64,000 nt of DNA from Georgenia_B sunbinii (GTDB lineage: Bacteria > Actinomycetota > Actinomycetes > Actinomycetales > Actinomycetaceae). A model generated the notes under the pieces. That model saw only the letters and a list, made by a program, of their open reading frames with translations. It was not told the origin of the DNA and did no database searches. Positions 44,380 to 52,343 of this stretch are shown in pieces. Positions within the stretch are counted from its first letter, which is position 1; every line of letters starts with the position of its first letter. The position numbers were made by a program, and so were the translations under genes. Location of the stretch: assembly GCF_036421855.1 (NCBI RefSeq), contig NZ_JAZGOK010000001.1; one strand, 5' to 3'.

Positions 44380-46047
44380 ATGGCCCAGGCCCCCACCCCC
44401 GCCAGGCTCGCTGCCGGCGCCGTCGCGCTCAGCCTGCTGCTCGCGGCGTGCGGCAGCGGCGCCGGCTCCGACTCGCCCGACGCCAGCGGTGAGCCGGCCG
44501 ACGGCGGCACGCTCGTCTACGCCACCGGCGACGCGGAGCCGACCTGCCTCGATCCCCACGTGGGCGGCAACTACCCGCAGGCGCTCATCAGCACCCAGTA
44601 CCTCGAGCCGCTCGTCGGCCGCGACGCCGACGGCGAGATCCAGCCGTGGCTGGCCACCGAGTGGGACGTCAGCGACGACGGCCTCACCTGGGACCTCACG
44701 CTGGCCGAGGGCATCACCTTCAGCGACGGCACCCCGCTGGACGCCGAGGCCGTCAAGGTCAACGTCGAGCACCTGCAGGACCCCGAGACTGCCTCCTCCA
44801 CCGGCTACCTCGCGGTGCAGAAGATCGCCGAGGTGGAGCCGGTGGACGCCACCCACGTGCGGTTCCACCTGAGCGAGCCGGACTCCGCGCTGCTCGAGTC
44901 CTTCACCATGCAGTGGACGGCGATCCAGTCCCCCGCCGGCATCGCCCGTGGGATGGACGAGAACTGCGCCGCGCCGATCGGCACCGGGCCCTTCGTGGTC
45001 TCCGAGTGGGTGCCCCAGCAGCACGTCATCCTCGACCGCAACGAGGACTACGCCACCCACGGCCCGCAGGCCCAGAACGACGGCGCCGCGCACCTCGAGC
45101 GCATCGAGTGGCGCTTCATCCCCGACCCGGCCACCCGCTGGGCGGCGCTGCAGGCCGGCGAGGTGCACGTCATCGACAACCCCGAGCCTGACGCGATCGT
45201 CACGGCCGAGGCCGGCGAGGAGATCACCCACATCGCCGCCCCGCGGCCCGGGGCGGCGAACCGGATCGAGCTCAACTCCTCCCAGCCGCCGTTCGACGAC
45301 GCCGGCGTGCGCGAGGCCTTCGTCCGCTCCGCCGACATCGACCCGGGGATCGAGGCCCTCTACCAGGGCGTCGCCACCCGGTCCTTCTCCCCGCTCTCGA
45401 GCGTGGAGCCCCTCGGCTACAGCGACCCCTCGCTGTTCGGCACCGACGTCCCGGAGGCCGAGCGCCTGCTCGACGAGGCCGGCTGGGACGAGGTCGACGA
45501 CGAGGGCTACCGCGTGCGCGACGGCGAGCGCCTCACCGTCCGCTTCCCGGTGAGCACCAACCAGTCAGTAGCCGCCGAGCGGGCACTGTTCGAGCAGGTC
45601 CAGGCCAACACCAAGCAGGTCGGCTTCGAGGTCGTCCTCACCCCACTCGACCTCTCCGGCTGGTACGGCGCCCTGGCCGCGCCCGCGGACGGCGGCGAGA
45701 ACACCTATGAGGCGGTCAGCGCCCCGTACACCAAGGTCGGCCCCGACGTGCTGCGGATCCTCTTCCACTCCGACAGCACGGTGCCCGCGCCGAGCGGCTA
45801 CTTCGCCAACCTCGCCCAGGTGACCGACGACGAGATCGACGCGACCCTCGAGGAAGCCGCCCGGATCACCGACCCGGAGCAGCGCGCCGAGCTCTACGCA
45901 CAGGTGCAGCAGCAGGTCCTCGAGGGCTACTACCTGCTGCCGCTCTACGACCAGCAGAACCACTTCCTCACCCGCGGGGTGACCGGGGTGGCCACGCTGG
46001 GCACGGTGGCGACGCCGACCTTCATCGACACGCGCCTGACGTCCTGA
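44380..46047 (+). CDS. ABC importer substrate-binding lipoprotein, family 5 (peptide/nickel type)
   Basis: 555 aa. Signal with lipobox LLLAAC (Cys about residue 25). SBP family 5 features: GGTLVYATGDAEPTCLDPHV, LSDDGLTWDLTL-like SDDGLTWDLTLAEGITFSDG with TPLDAEAVKVNVEHL, and GTGPFVVSEWVPQQHVILDR. Binds a peptide, metal chelate or similar ligand outside the cell and feeds the two permeases. First gene of a four-gene operon, tightly spaced and partly overlapping. Ligand cannot be read from the sequence. Confidence 0.93.
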   Translation: MAQAPTPARLAAGAVALSLLLAACGSGAGSDSPDASGEPADGGTLVYATGDAEPTCLDPHVGGNYPQALISTQYLEPLVGRDADGEIQPWLATEWDVSDDGLTWDLTLAEGITFSDGTPLDAEAVKVNVEHLQDPETASSTGYLAVQKIAEVEPVDATHVRFHLSEPDSALLESFTMQWTAIQSPAGIARGMDENCAAPIGTGPFVVSEWVPQQHVILDRNEDYATHGPQAQNDGAAHLERIEWRFIPDPATRWAALQAGEVHVIDNPEPDAIVTAEAGEEITHIAAPRPGAANRIELNSSQPPFDDAGVREAFVRSADIDPGIEALYQGVATRSFSPLSSVEPLGYSDPSLFGTDVPEAERLLDEAGWDEVDDEGYRVRDGERLTVRFPVSTNQSVAAERALFEQVQANTKQVGFEVVLTPLDLSGWYGALAAPADGGENTYEAVSAPYTKVGPDVLRILFHSDSTVPAPSGYFANLAQVTDDEIDATLEEAARITDPEQRAELYAQVQQQVLEGYYLLPLYDQQNHFLTRGVTGVATLGTVATPTFIDTRLTS

Positions 46048-46053
46048 CGCCCG

Positions 46054-47043
46054 ATGCCCGTCCTGCGCTGGCTGCTCGGCCGGCTCGCCGCCGCGGCCCT
46101 CGTCGCCTGGGTCGTCGCCACCGTGGTGTTCTTCGCGCTGCGGTCGGCCGGCGGCGACCCCTCCGAGGCGATCCTCGGCGGGCCGGGCTCCCAGGCGAGC
46201 CCGGAGGCGATGGCGCAGGTGCGCGAGGAGTACCGGCTCGACGATCCGCTCGTCGTCCAGTACCTGCTGCAGCTCGCCCGCACGCTCACCTTCCAGCTGG
46301 GTGACTCCTACGCCCGACGGCGGCCGGTCGCCGAGCTCATCGGTGACCAGATCGGCGGCACCCTCGTGCTCGCGGGCCTCGCGCTCGTCCTCGCCTGGCT
46401 CATCGCACTGGCGGTCGCGACGCTCGCCGGCCGCTCCCGCGGCCGGGCCAGCCGACCCGTGGTGGCGGTGCTGCGCGGCGCGGAGGTGGTGGCCTCGGTG
46501 ATGCCCCACTTCTGGCTCGGCGCGGTCCTCATCGCGGTCTTCGCCGGCGGGCTGGGCTGGCTGCCGGCGACGAGCAGCGGCAGCTCCCTGCGCGCCCTGC
46601 TGCTGCCGGCGATCACCCTCGCGGTCCCGGTCGCGGGCTTCCTCGGCCAGGTGATGCGCGACAGCCTCGACGAGGCGCACCTCGCCCCCTTCGCGACGAC
46701 GTCGCGGACCCGGGGCGCCTCGGAGACCTGGGTGCTGTGGCGCCACTCGCTGCGGCACGCGGCGCTGCCGGCGATCGCGCTGAGCGGCTGGGCCTTCGGC
46801 TCGCTGCTGTCCGGCGCCGTCGTGGTGGAGACGCTCTTCGGGCGTCCTGGCCTGGGCCGGCTTCTCATCGAGGCGACCCACGCCCGCGACGTCCCGCTCG
46901 TCATCGGCGTGGTGCTCGTCATCGCGCTCGGCTACGTCGTCGTCATGTCGGTCGCCGACGTCCTCGAGCGGGTCGTCGACCCGCGGCTGCGCGGGCGGGT
47001 CCGGGTCGTCACCGACACCCCCACGAGCGAGGTGATGGGCTGA
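46054..47043 (+). CDS. ABC importer permease, DppB/OppB type
   Basis: 329 aa, ATG 46054. Six helices; opens LRWLLGRLAAAALVAWVVAT, followed by the large external loop (GGDPSEAILGGPGSQASPEA) usual for DppB. The EAA-type loop is HLAPFATTSRTRGASETWVL; then GALLSGAVVVETLFGRPGLG-like GSLLSGAVVVETLFGRPGLG. Its TGA overlaps the ATG of the next permease (TGATG). Confidence 0.94.
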   Translation: MPVLRWLLGRLAAAALVAWVVATVVFFALRSAGGDPSEAILGGPGSQASPEAMAQVREEYRLDDPLVVQYLLQLARTLTFQLGDSYARRRPVAELIGDQIGGTLVLAGLALVLAWLIALAVATLAGRSRGRASRPVVAVLRGAEVVASVMPHFWLGAVLIAVFAGGLGWLPATSSGSSLRALLLPAITLAVPVAGFLGQVMRDSLDEAHLAPFATTSRTRGASETWVLWRHSLRHAALPAIALSGWAFGSLLSGAVVVETLFGRPGLGRLLIEATHARDVPLVIGVVLVIALGYVVVMSVADVLERVVDPRLRGRVRVVTDTPTSEVMG

Positions 47044-47846
47044 TGCGCCGGGTCCTGGGGCTCGGCGGGCTGGTGAGCCTCGCCGTCATCGTCCTCGTCG
47101 TGCTCGCTGCGCTCTGGCCGGGGCTGCTCGCGCCCGGCGACCCCACCGCGGTCGCGCCGTCGGACGCCTTCGCCGCCCCCAGCGCGGCGGCGTGGTTCGG
47201 CACGGACACCTCCGGCCGGGACGTCTTCACCCGGGTGGTCCACGGCGCGGGCCAATCGCTGGGCATCGGCGCCGCGGCGACCGCCATCGGGATGGCGCTC
47301 GGGGTGCTGCTCGGCTTCGGTGCCGCGCTCGGGCCACGCTGGCTCGACGGCGTGCTCAGCCGGGTCATCGAGGTGCTCTTCGCGCTGCCGAGCCTCGTGC
47401 TCGCGCTGCTGCTGGTCTCGGTGATGGGCGCCGGCGTCCGCGCGTCGGTGATCGCCGTCGGGCTGGCGACCGCGCCGGGCTATGCCCGCATCCTGCGCTC
47501 GCGCGCCCAGGCCGTCACCCGCAGCCCCTACGTGCAGGCCGCTCGGCTCGAGGGCCTCGCCGGGCCGCCGGTGTTCGCCCGGCACGTGCTGCCCAACACG
47601 GTGTGGCCGCTGGTGGCGGTGGCGACGCTCGGCATCGGGCAGGCCATCGTGTGGGTGTCGGCGCTCAGCTACCTCGGCCTCGGCGCGCTGCCGCCGTCCC
47701 CGGAGTGGGGCGCGATGCTCAACGACGGGAGGCTGTACATCACCAGCGCCTGGTGGCTCACCGTGGCGCCGGGCCTGGCGATCACCGCGACGGCCGCGGC
47801 GCTGACCATGCTCGGACGACGGATCAGCGCGGTGGCACCGGCATGA
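47043..47846 (+). CDS. ABC importer permease, DppC/OppC type
   Basis: 267 aa, ATG 47043. N-terminal helix, then WFGTDTSGRDVFTRVVHGAG, the DppC hallmark, and the permease motif YVQAARLEGLAGPPVFARHV with LPN following. Pairs with the preceding permease in the membrane. Ends overlapping the ATPase gene (ATGA). Confidence 0.94.
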   Translation: MRRVLGLGGLVSLAVIVLVVLAALWPGLLAPGDPTAVAPSDAFAAPSAAAWFGTDTSGRDVFTRVVHGAGQSLGIGAAATAIGMALGVLLGFGAALGPRWLDGVLSRVIEVLFALPSLVLALLLVSVMGAGVRASVIAVGLATAPGYARILRSRAQAVTRSPYVQAARLEGLAGPPVFARHVLPNTVWPLVAVATLGIGQAIVWVSALSYLGLGALPPSPEWGAMLNDGRLYITSAWWLTVAPGLAITATAAALTMLGRRISAVAPA

Positions 47847-49420
47847 ACGACACCGAACCGATCCTCGACATCGCCGGGCTCAGCGTGAGCTTCCCCGGGG
47901 TCGGCGCCGTGCTGGACGACGTCGACCTGCGGCTGCTGCCGGGGCGCTGCCTGGCGATCGTCGGCGAGTCCGGCGCCGGCAAGTCGGTGCTGGCGCGCAG
48001 CATCGTCGGCCTCGCGGGTGAGGGCGGCGCGCCGGCGCGGGTCACGGCATCGAGGTTCACCGTCGCCGCGCAGGATGTGCGCACCGCCACGCAACGCACC
48101 TGGCGCCGACTGCGCGGGGCGCAGGTGGGCTTCGTGCTGCAGGACGCGTTGCAGTCACTCGACCCGTTGCGCACGGTCGGCGCCGAGGTCGGCGAGGCGC
48201 TGCGGCTGCGCGGCGTGGGACGGGTCGAGCGCGCACGGCGGGTCGAGGAGGCGCTCGCCCTCGCCGGGCTGGACGAGCCCGCGGTGCGCGCCGCCCAGCG
48301 TCCCGGTGAGCTGTCCGGCGGCATGCGGCAGCGCGCCCTCATCGCCTCGGCGATCGTCTCCGACCCGCCGCTGCTCGTCGCCGACGAGCCGACGACGGCG
48401 CTGGACGCCACCGTCGCGCGCGGCGTGCTCGACCTGCTCGCCGGGCTGCGCGACGCCGGGCGGGCCGTGCTGCTGGTCACCCACGACCTGTCCGCCGTCG
48501 CGCGGATCGCCGACGACGTCGCCGTGCTCGACGCCGGCCGGGTCGTCGAGCACGGGCCGGTCGACGAGGTGCTGCGCCGGCCGCGGCACGAGGTCACCCG
48601 GGCGCTGCTCGCCGCGGTGCCGCGCGGGCCCCGGCCGGGCGCGGCGGAGACCGGTACTCACGTGCCCGACGGCGAGATCCTGCGCGCCACCGGGCTGCGG
48701 CACCACTACCGGCTGCCGGGCGGAGGCTCGGTGGCCGCGCTCGACGACGTCGACCTCGTCGTGCGGCGCGGTGAGGCGCTGGGCGTCGTCGGCGAGTCCG
48801 GCAGCGGGAAGTCGACCCTCGCCCGGATGCTCGTGGCCGCCGAGCAGCCGGACGCCGGGACGGTGCTGCTCGACGGCGAGCCGTGGTCGCAGGTGACCGA
48901 GCGGCACCGCCGGGCGCGCCGCGCGCTGGTGCGGCTCGTGCCGCAGGACCCGCTGGGCTCCTTCGACCCACGCTGGAGCGCCGGGCGGATCCTGCAGGCG
49001 GCGCTGCGGGTCGCCGGCAGCGCCCGGACGCCCGCCGAGCTGCTGGCGATGGTGCGGCTGCCGGCGGAGGTGCTGCGCCGCCGGCCGCGGTCGTTGTCCG
49101 GCGGGCAGCGGCAGCGGCTGGCCATCGCACGGGCGCTGGCCGCCGAGCCGGCCGTGCTCGTGCTCGACGAGCCCGTCTCCGCGCTCGACGTCACCGTGCA
49201 GGCGGCGATCCTCGACCTGCTCGTCGACCTCCAGGAACGCACCGGCACCGCGCTCGTGCTCATCTCCCACGACCTCGCCGTGGTGCGCAAGGTCTGCGCG
49301 ACGGTCGCGGTGATGGACCGCGGCCGGATCATCGAGCACGGGCCGGTGGAGGACGTCTGGGCGCGGCCCGCTCACTCCGTGACGCGGGCGCTTCTGGAGG
49401 CTGCCGCGACGGTGGCGTGA
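47843..49420 (+). CDS. ABC importer ATPase, two nucleotide-binding domains fused (DppD-DppF type)
   Basis: 525 aa. Domain 1 (1-255): Walker A IVGESGAGKSVLARSI, signature LSGGMRQRALIASAIV, Walker B LLVADEPTTALDA. Domain 2 (270-525): VVGESGSGKSTLARML, LSGGQRQRLAIARAL, VLVLDEPVSALDV. In most peptide importers these are two proteins; the fusion is one chain with a short linker. The Cys-rich C-terminal tails of some DppD/F are absent. Energises the DppB/DppC-like permeases. Confidence 0.94.
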   Translation: MNDTEPILDIAGLSVSFPGVGAVLDDVDLRLLPGRCLAIVGESGAGKSVLARSIVGLAGEGGAPARVTASRFTVAAQDVRTATQRTWRRLRGAQVGFVLQDALQSLDPLRTVGAEVGEALRLRGVGRVERARRVEEALALAGLDEPAVRAAQRPGELSGGMRQRALIASAIVSDPPLLVADEPTTALDATVARGVLDLLAGLRDAGRAVLLVTHDLSAVARIADDVAVLDAGRVVEHGPVDEVLRRPRHEVTRALLAAVPRGPRPGAAETGTHVPDGEILRATGLRHHYRLPGGGSVAALDDVDLVVRRGEALGVVGESGSGKSTLARMLVAAEQPDAGTVLLDGEPWSQVTERHRRARRALVRLVPQDPLGSFDPRWSAGRILQAALRVAGSARTPAELLAMVRLPAEVLRRRPRSLSGGQRQRLAIARALAAEPAVLVLDEPVSALDVTVQAAILDLLVDLQERTGTALVLISHDLAVVRKVCATVAVMDRGRIIEHGPVEDVWARPAHSVTRALLEAAATVA

Positions 49421-49472
49421 GGCGCGTCCGGTGCCGCCACCGTCGGTTGAACTGTCCGGGCGCGGTGGCCGG

Positions 49473-51110
49473 CTACGAGTTCCGGGCGCCTTCCTGGGCC
49501 ACGTCGTCCTGAGTTGGATGAGTGGCCCGGTACGCCTCGAGAACCGGCAGCGGGAGCCGTCCCCGAGCAGCCACCATGAGTCCGTTCGCCAGGGCCCAGC
49601 GGCGGATGGCGGCCGGGCTCTCCGTCGGCAGCGCTTGCGTCGCTCGGGGCGCAGCGGCGACGGCGGCAACCGTCGCAACTTCGGCCGCCGTGGGCGCCGG
49701 CTGCGCTGCTCCGCCATGGGTGCGCGGTAACGCCGGCTGAAGGTGGGCGAGCAATCGTTCGAACTCGTCGGGATCGACGAGCCTGGTCCCGTACTCGGCA
49801 GCCCTTCGCGCCTTTGTCCCGACGAACGAGCCGTCGGTGACGAGCACCGTGGTCAAGCTCGAGACGTTGCCCATGACACGTATGCCGAATCCTTCTGCAC
49901 GCTGCTCGAGGCCGGCTCGCCGGCTCGGGTCACCGCCGGTGAACGCGACCCGATCGGCGACACGCAGCGGCTCGCCACCCGACCAGTCCGGCGGCAACTG
50001 CCGGAGCCCGGCATTGAGGCGCGCCTGGCGTGCCTCAGCCACATGGGCCAGGAGGTCACTGACGATAGTGGTGTCCAGCTGCAGGATCTCTGCCACGTGC
50101 TGGAGCTCGTCACGCTCGCGGACGGTGATTCGTCCGTCATCCATCGCCAGGTGGCACAACGCGAGGAGCATCGCACGGTTCGCAGACTCGACGTCCTCGG
50201 GCGTCATGTCGTAGATGGACGCAACGTCTTGGAGCGCCGCGTGCTCCGGTTCCGACAGCTCGGCGTCCTGCAGTGCTTCCGCAAGCAGCTCGAGATAGGC
50301 CATTGACCCTTCGGGGGCGCCTTCGTCGATGACCTCTGCGAGGGTGAAGTCCGCAAGGACACTCACGAGGGCGGCAGGGCTGGGCCTTGGGGGCGGGCGG
50401 CGAACGGCCCGGGGCACGGGTGCGCGGGCCGGCGTGGGTACCCGCAGGGGCGACGACGTCGCGGCTCGGGGCTGCGTGGCGAGCACGATGTCGTGGGCCA
50501 TCGGCGGAGTGTCGACATATCTGCGAAGCAGGCCTGCGGTCGCGCGCGCATCGCCGAGCGCCGAGTGTGCGTCGAGGAGCTGGACGCCGGCAGCGGCGCA
50601 GCAGTCGGCCAGTCTGCGACGGTCAAGGCTCGGGAAGTAGTGGCGACTGACCTCGAGCGTGCACACTGCGGACAGCCACGGCAGCGCGTGACCGGAGCGC
50701 GAGTACTCCGCCCGGATGAACGCCAGGTCGAACCGCGCGTTGTGAGCGGCGACCGTCAGATCGGAGAGCCTCGCGGTCACCAAGTCTGCGACATCGCGGA
50801 AGGCCGGAGCATGGGCGACGTCCCGCTGCGTGATGCCGTGGATGTGACTCGCGCCGACGGGCCCCTCGGGGTTGATGAGCGTGGTCCACTCGTCGATGAC
50901 CTCGCCCCGCGCATCGACTCGGACGATGGCGAGATCGAGGATGCGGTCTGCCTTCGGGGAAAGCCCGGTGGTCTCGACATCGACGACGGCGAACACCGCC
51001 GGAGTCGCTGCTATCTCGGGCCGGCGATGCTGGTCAGCCGCTATCGGAGGCACAGCCGGTACCGCCTGCTTGCCTGCTCTCCGGCCGCGGATCCATTCGA
51101 GAAGTCGCAT
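49473..51110 (-). CDS. DEDDh exonuclease - TerB-like - BRCT - Lsr2 DNA-binding fusion
   Basis: 545 aa, ATG 51110 behind AAGGAG in an 11-nt gap after the RhuM gene. Residues 38-200: exonuclease of the DnaQ/epsilon kind with all acids, FAVVDVETTGLSPKADRILD, AAHNARFDLAF, and HSALGDARATAGLL. About 215-245 is a Pro/Arg linker. 245-365: helical, TerB-like (EHAALQDVASIYDMTPEDVE, MDDGRITVRERDELQHVAEI). 375-455: BRCT, RVAFTGGDPSRRAGLEQRAE, LVTDGSFVGTKARRA, LVDPDEFERLL. An Ala-rich linker leads to 505-540: IRRWALANGLMVAARGRLPL and VLEAY, the Lsr2 C-terminal fold with its minor-groove RGR. It should digest DNA at AT-rich or protein-marked sites. Function unproved. Confidence 0.85.
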   Translation of the reverse strand: MRLLEWIRGRRAGKQAVPAVPPIAADQHRRPEIAATPAVFAVVDVETTGLSPKADRILDLAIVRVDARGEVIDEWTTLINPEGPVGASHIHGITQRDVAHAPAFRDVADLVTARLSDLTVAAHNARFDLAFIRAEYSRSGHALPWLSAVCTLEVSRHYFPSLDRRRLADCCAAAGVQLLDAHSALGDARATAGLLRRYVDTPPMAHDIVLATQPRAATSSPLRVPTPARAPVPRAVRRPPPRPSPAALVSVLADFTLAEVIDEGAPEGSMAYLELLAEALQDAELSEPEHAALQDVASIYDMTPEDVESANRAMLLALCHLAMDDGRITVRERDELQHVAEILQLDTTIVSDLLAHVAEARQARLNAGLRQLPPDWSGGEPLRVADRVAFTGGDPSRRAGLEQRAEGFGIRVMGNVSSLTTVLVTDGSFVGTKARRAAEYGTRLVDPDEFERLLAHLQPALPRTHGGAAQPAPTAAEVATVAAVAAAPRATQALPTESPAAIRRWALANGLMVAARGRLPLPVLEAYRATHPTQDDVAQEGARNS

Positions 51111-51121
51111 CTGACTCCTTC

Positions 51122-52174
51122 TCAGCTCGATTGTGTCGGGCGGGCGTCGTCGCCCTTCCCGCTGCGCTTGTGCTGTTCAACAGCGGCGAGCTCATTCAGG
51201 TCTTGGAGCTCCTCGGTCTCCGCCTGATGTGCTTCCTCGGTGCGGCGCCGGTTGTCGAAGTGGCTGTAGCGCTCGGCGGTGATGCGCTCCATCGAGGCGG
51301 TCGACACGCGGCCCGCGTCAGTGAGGACCGCTCGTTCGTTGAACTCGAGGAAGCGGTCGGCCTGGGCGAGCCAGTCGGTCATGAGGGTGGTCTGTCGCCG
51401 GCGGGCGCGGTCCTCAGCGAAGTCGAGAAACATGGTGGTCAGGCGGTTGAGCTCGCTCATCTCCTCTTCGGTGAGGTAGTTCTTCGAGACCGAGACGTCA
51501 CCCTTGCGCACACGGTCACCCTTCCACGTCGTGAGCCCCATGGTTGGGTGCATGGCATCGGCACGCGCTTCGATGAGCTCAGCGGCCGTGTGCCCCGTGA
51601 CGGCGTAGAGCAACTTGTTCTGAATGGTGGCGAAGAAGGTCCGGGCGGTCTCGCTCGCGCCGTCGTAGTCGGCACTCGTGGCCGCGAAGATGTCGCGGAC
51701 TTTCTGGTAGAAGCGCTTCTCGGAGGCTCGGATCGCGCGGATGCGTTCGAGAAGCTCATCGAAGTAGTCGGTCGCTGCCGGATCCTTGAGTCGCGCGTCG
51801 TTGAGGCTGAAGCCCTTGACCAGGTATTCCTTGAGGACGGTCGTGGCCCACTGCCGGAACTGGACGGCGCGGGGCGTGGTGACGCGGTAGCCGACAGCGA
51901 GCACCATGTCGAGGTTGTAGACGTTCAAGCGTCGACGGACGTCCCGGCTGCCTTCGGTTCGAACTATTAACTCTGAGTTAATGGTTGCCTCGCCGACCTC
52001 ACCATCGGCGAGCACCCGGCCGATGATCTGAAGGATGTTCGGCACCGAGGTGCCGTAGAGCTCGGCCAGCTGAGCCTGCGTGAGCCAGACGGTGCCGCCG
52101 GCCGCCCGCAGCTGCAGCGACGACTTGCCGTCGTCACTGCGGTAGAGGATCACCTCGCCGGTCGGCTCGTTCAT
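51122..52174 (-). CDS. RhuM-family protein
   Basis: 350 aa, ATG 52174. RhuM (virulence/cell-filamentation-like) sequence: EVILYRSDDGKSSLQLRAAG, VWLTQAQLAELYGTSVPNIL (helix-turn-helix-like N-terminus), INSELIVRTEGSRDVRRRLN with VYNLDMVLAVGYRV, FRQWATTVLKEYLVKGFSLN, and the C-terminal helical domain VREN-type part (NKLLYAVTGHTAAELI; NYLTEEEMSELNRLTTMFLD). RhuM genes occur on pathogenicity and defence islands; the reaction is unknown. Codons TTA, ATA and AAC-TCA in one stretch, unusual here, hint at transfer. First gene of an operon with the exonuclease-Lsr2 fusion. Confidence 0.88.
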   Translation of the reverse strand: MNEPTGEVILYRSDDGKSSLQLRAAGGTVWLTQAQLAELYGTSVPNILQIIGRVLADGEVGEATINSELIVRTEGSRDVRRRLNVYNLDMVLAVGYRVTTPRAVQFRQWATTVLKEYLVKGFSLNDARLKDPAATDYFDELLERIRAIRASEKRFYQKVRDIFAATSADYDGASETARTFFATIQNKLLYAVTGHTAAELIEARADAMHPTMGLTTWKGDRVRKGDVSVSKNYLTEEEMSELNRLTTMFLDFAEDRARRRQTTLMTDWLAQADRFLEFNERAVLTDAGRVSTASMERITAERYSHFDNRRRTEEAHQAETEELQDLNELAAVEQHKRSGKGDDARPTQSS

Positions 52175-52343
52175 GCCGTCACGTCCTTCAGGTACTCGCC
52201 GGCACGCTGCGCGCTGTTCATCGTTGGTGCGGTGCCTCTCCAGGCGGCGGGGTGATCCAGCCAGGGTATCGAGCCGTACCGACATCCGAGGCCGAGCGGC
52301 CCCCTCCCGCCAGGGGCATCATGGCCCTCGGGAGGCAGGCGTC

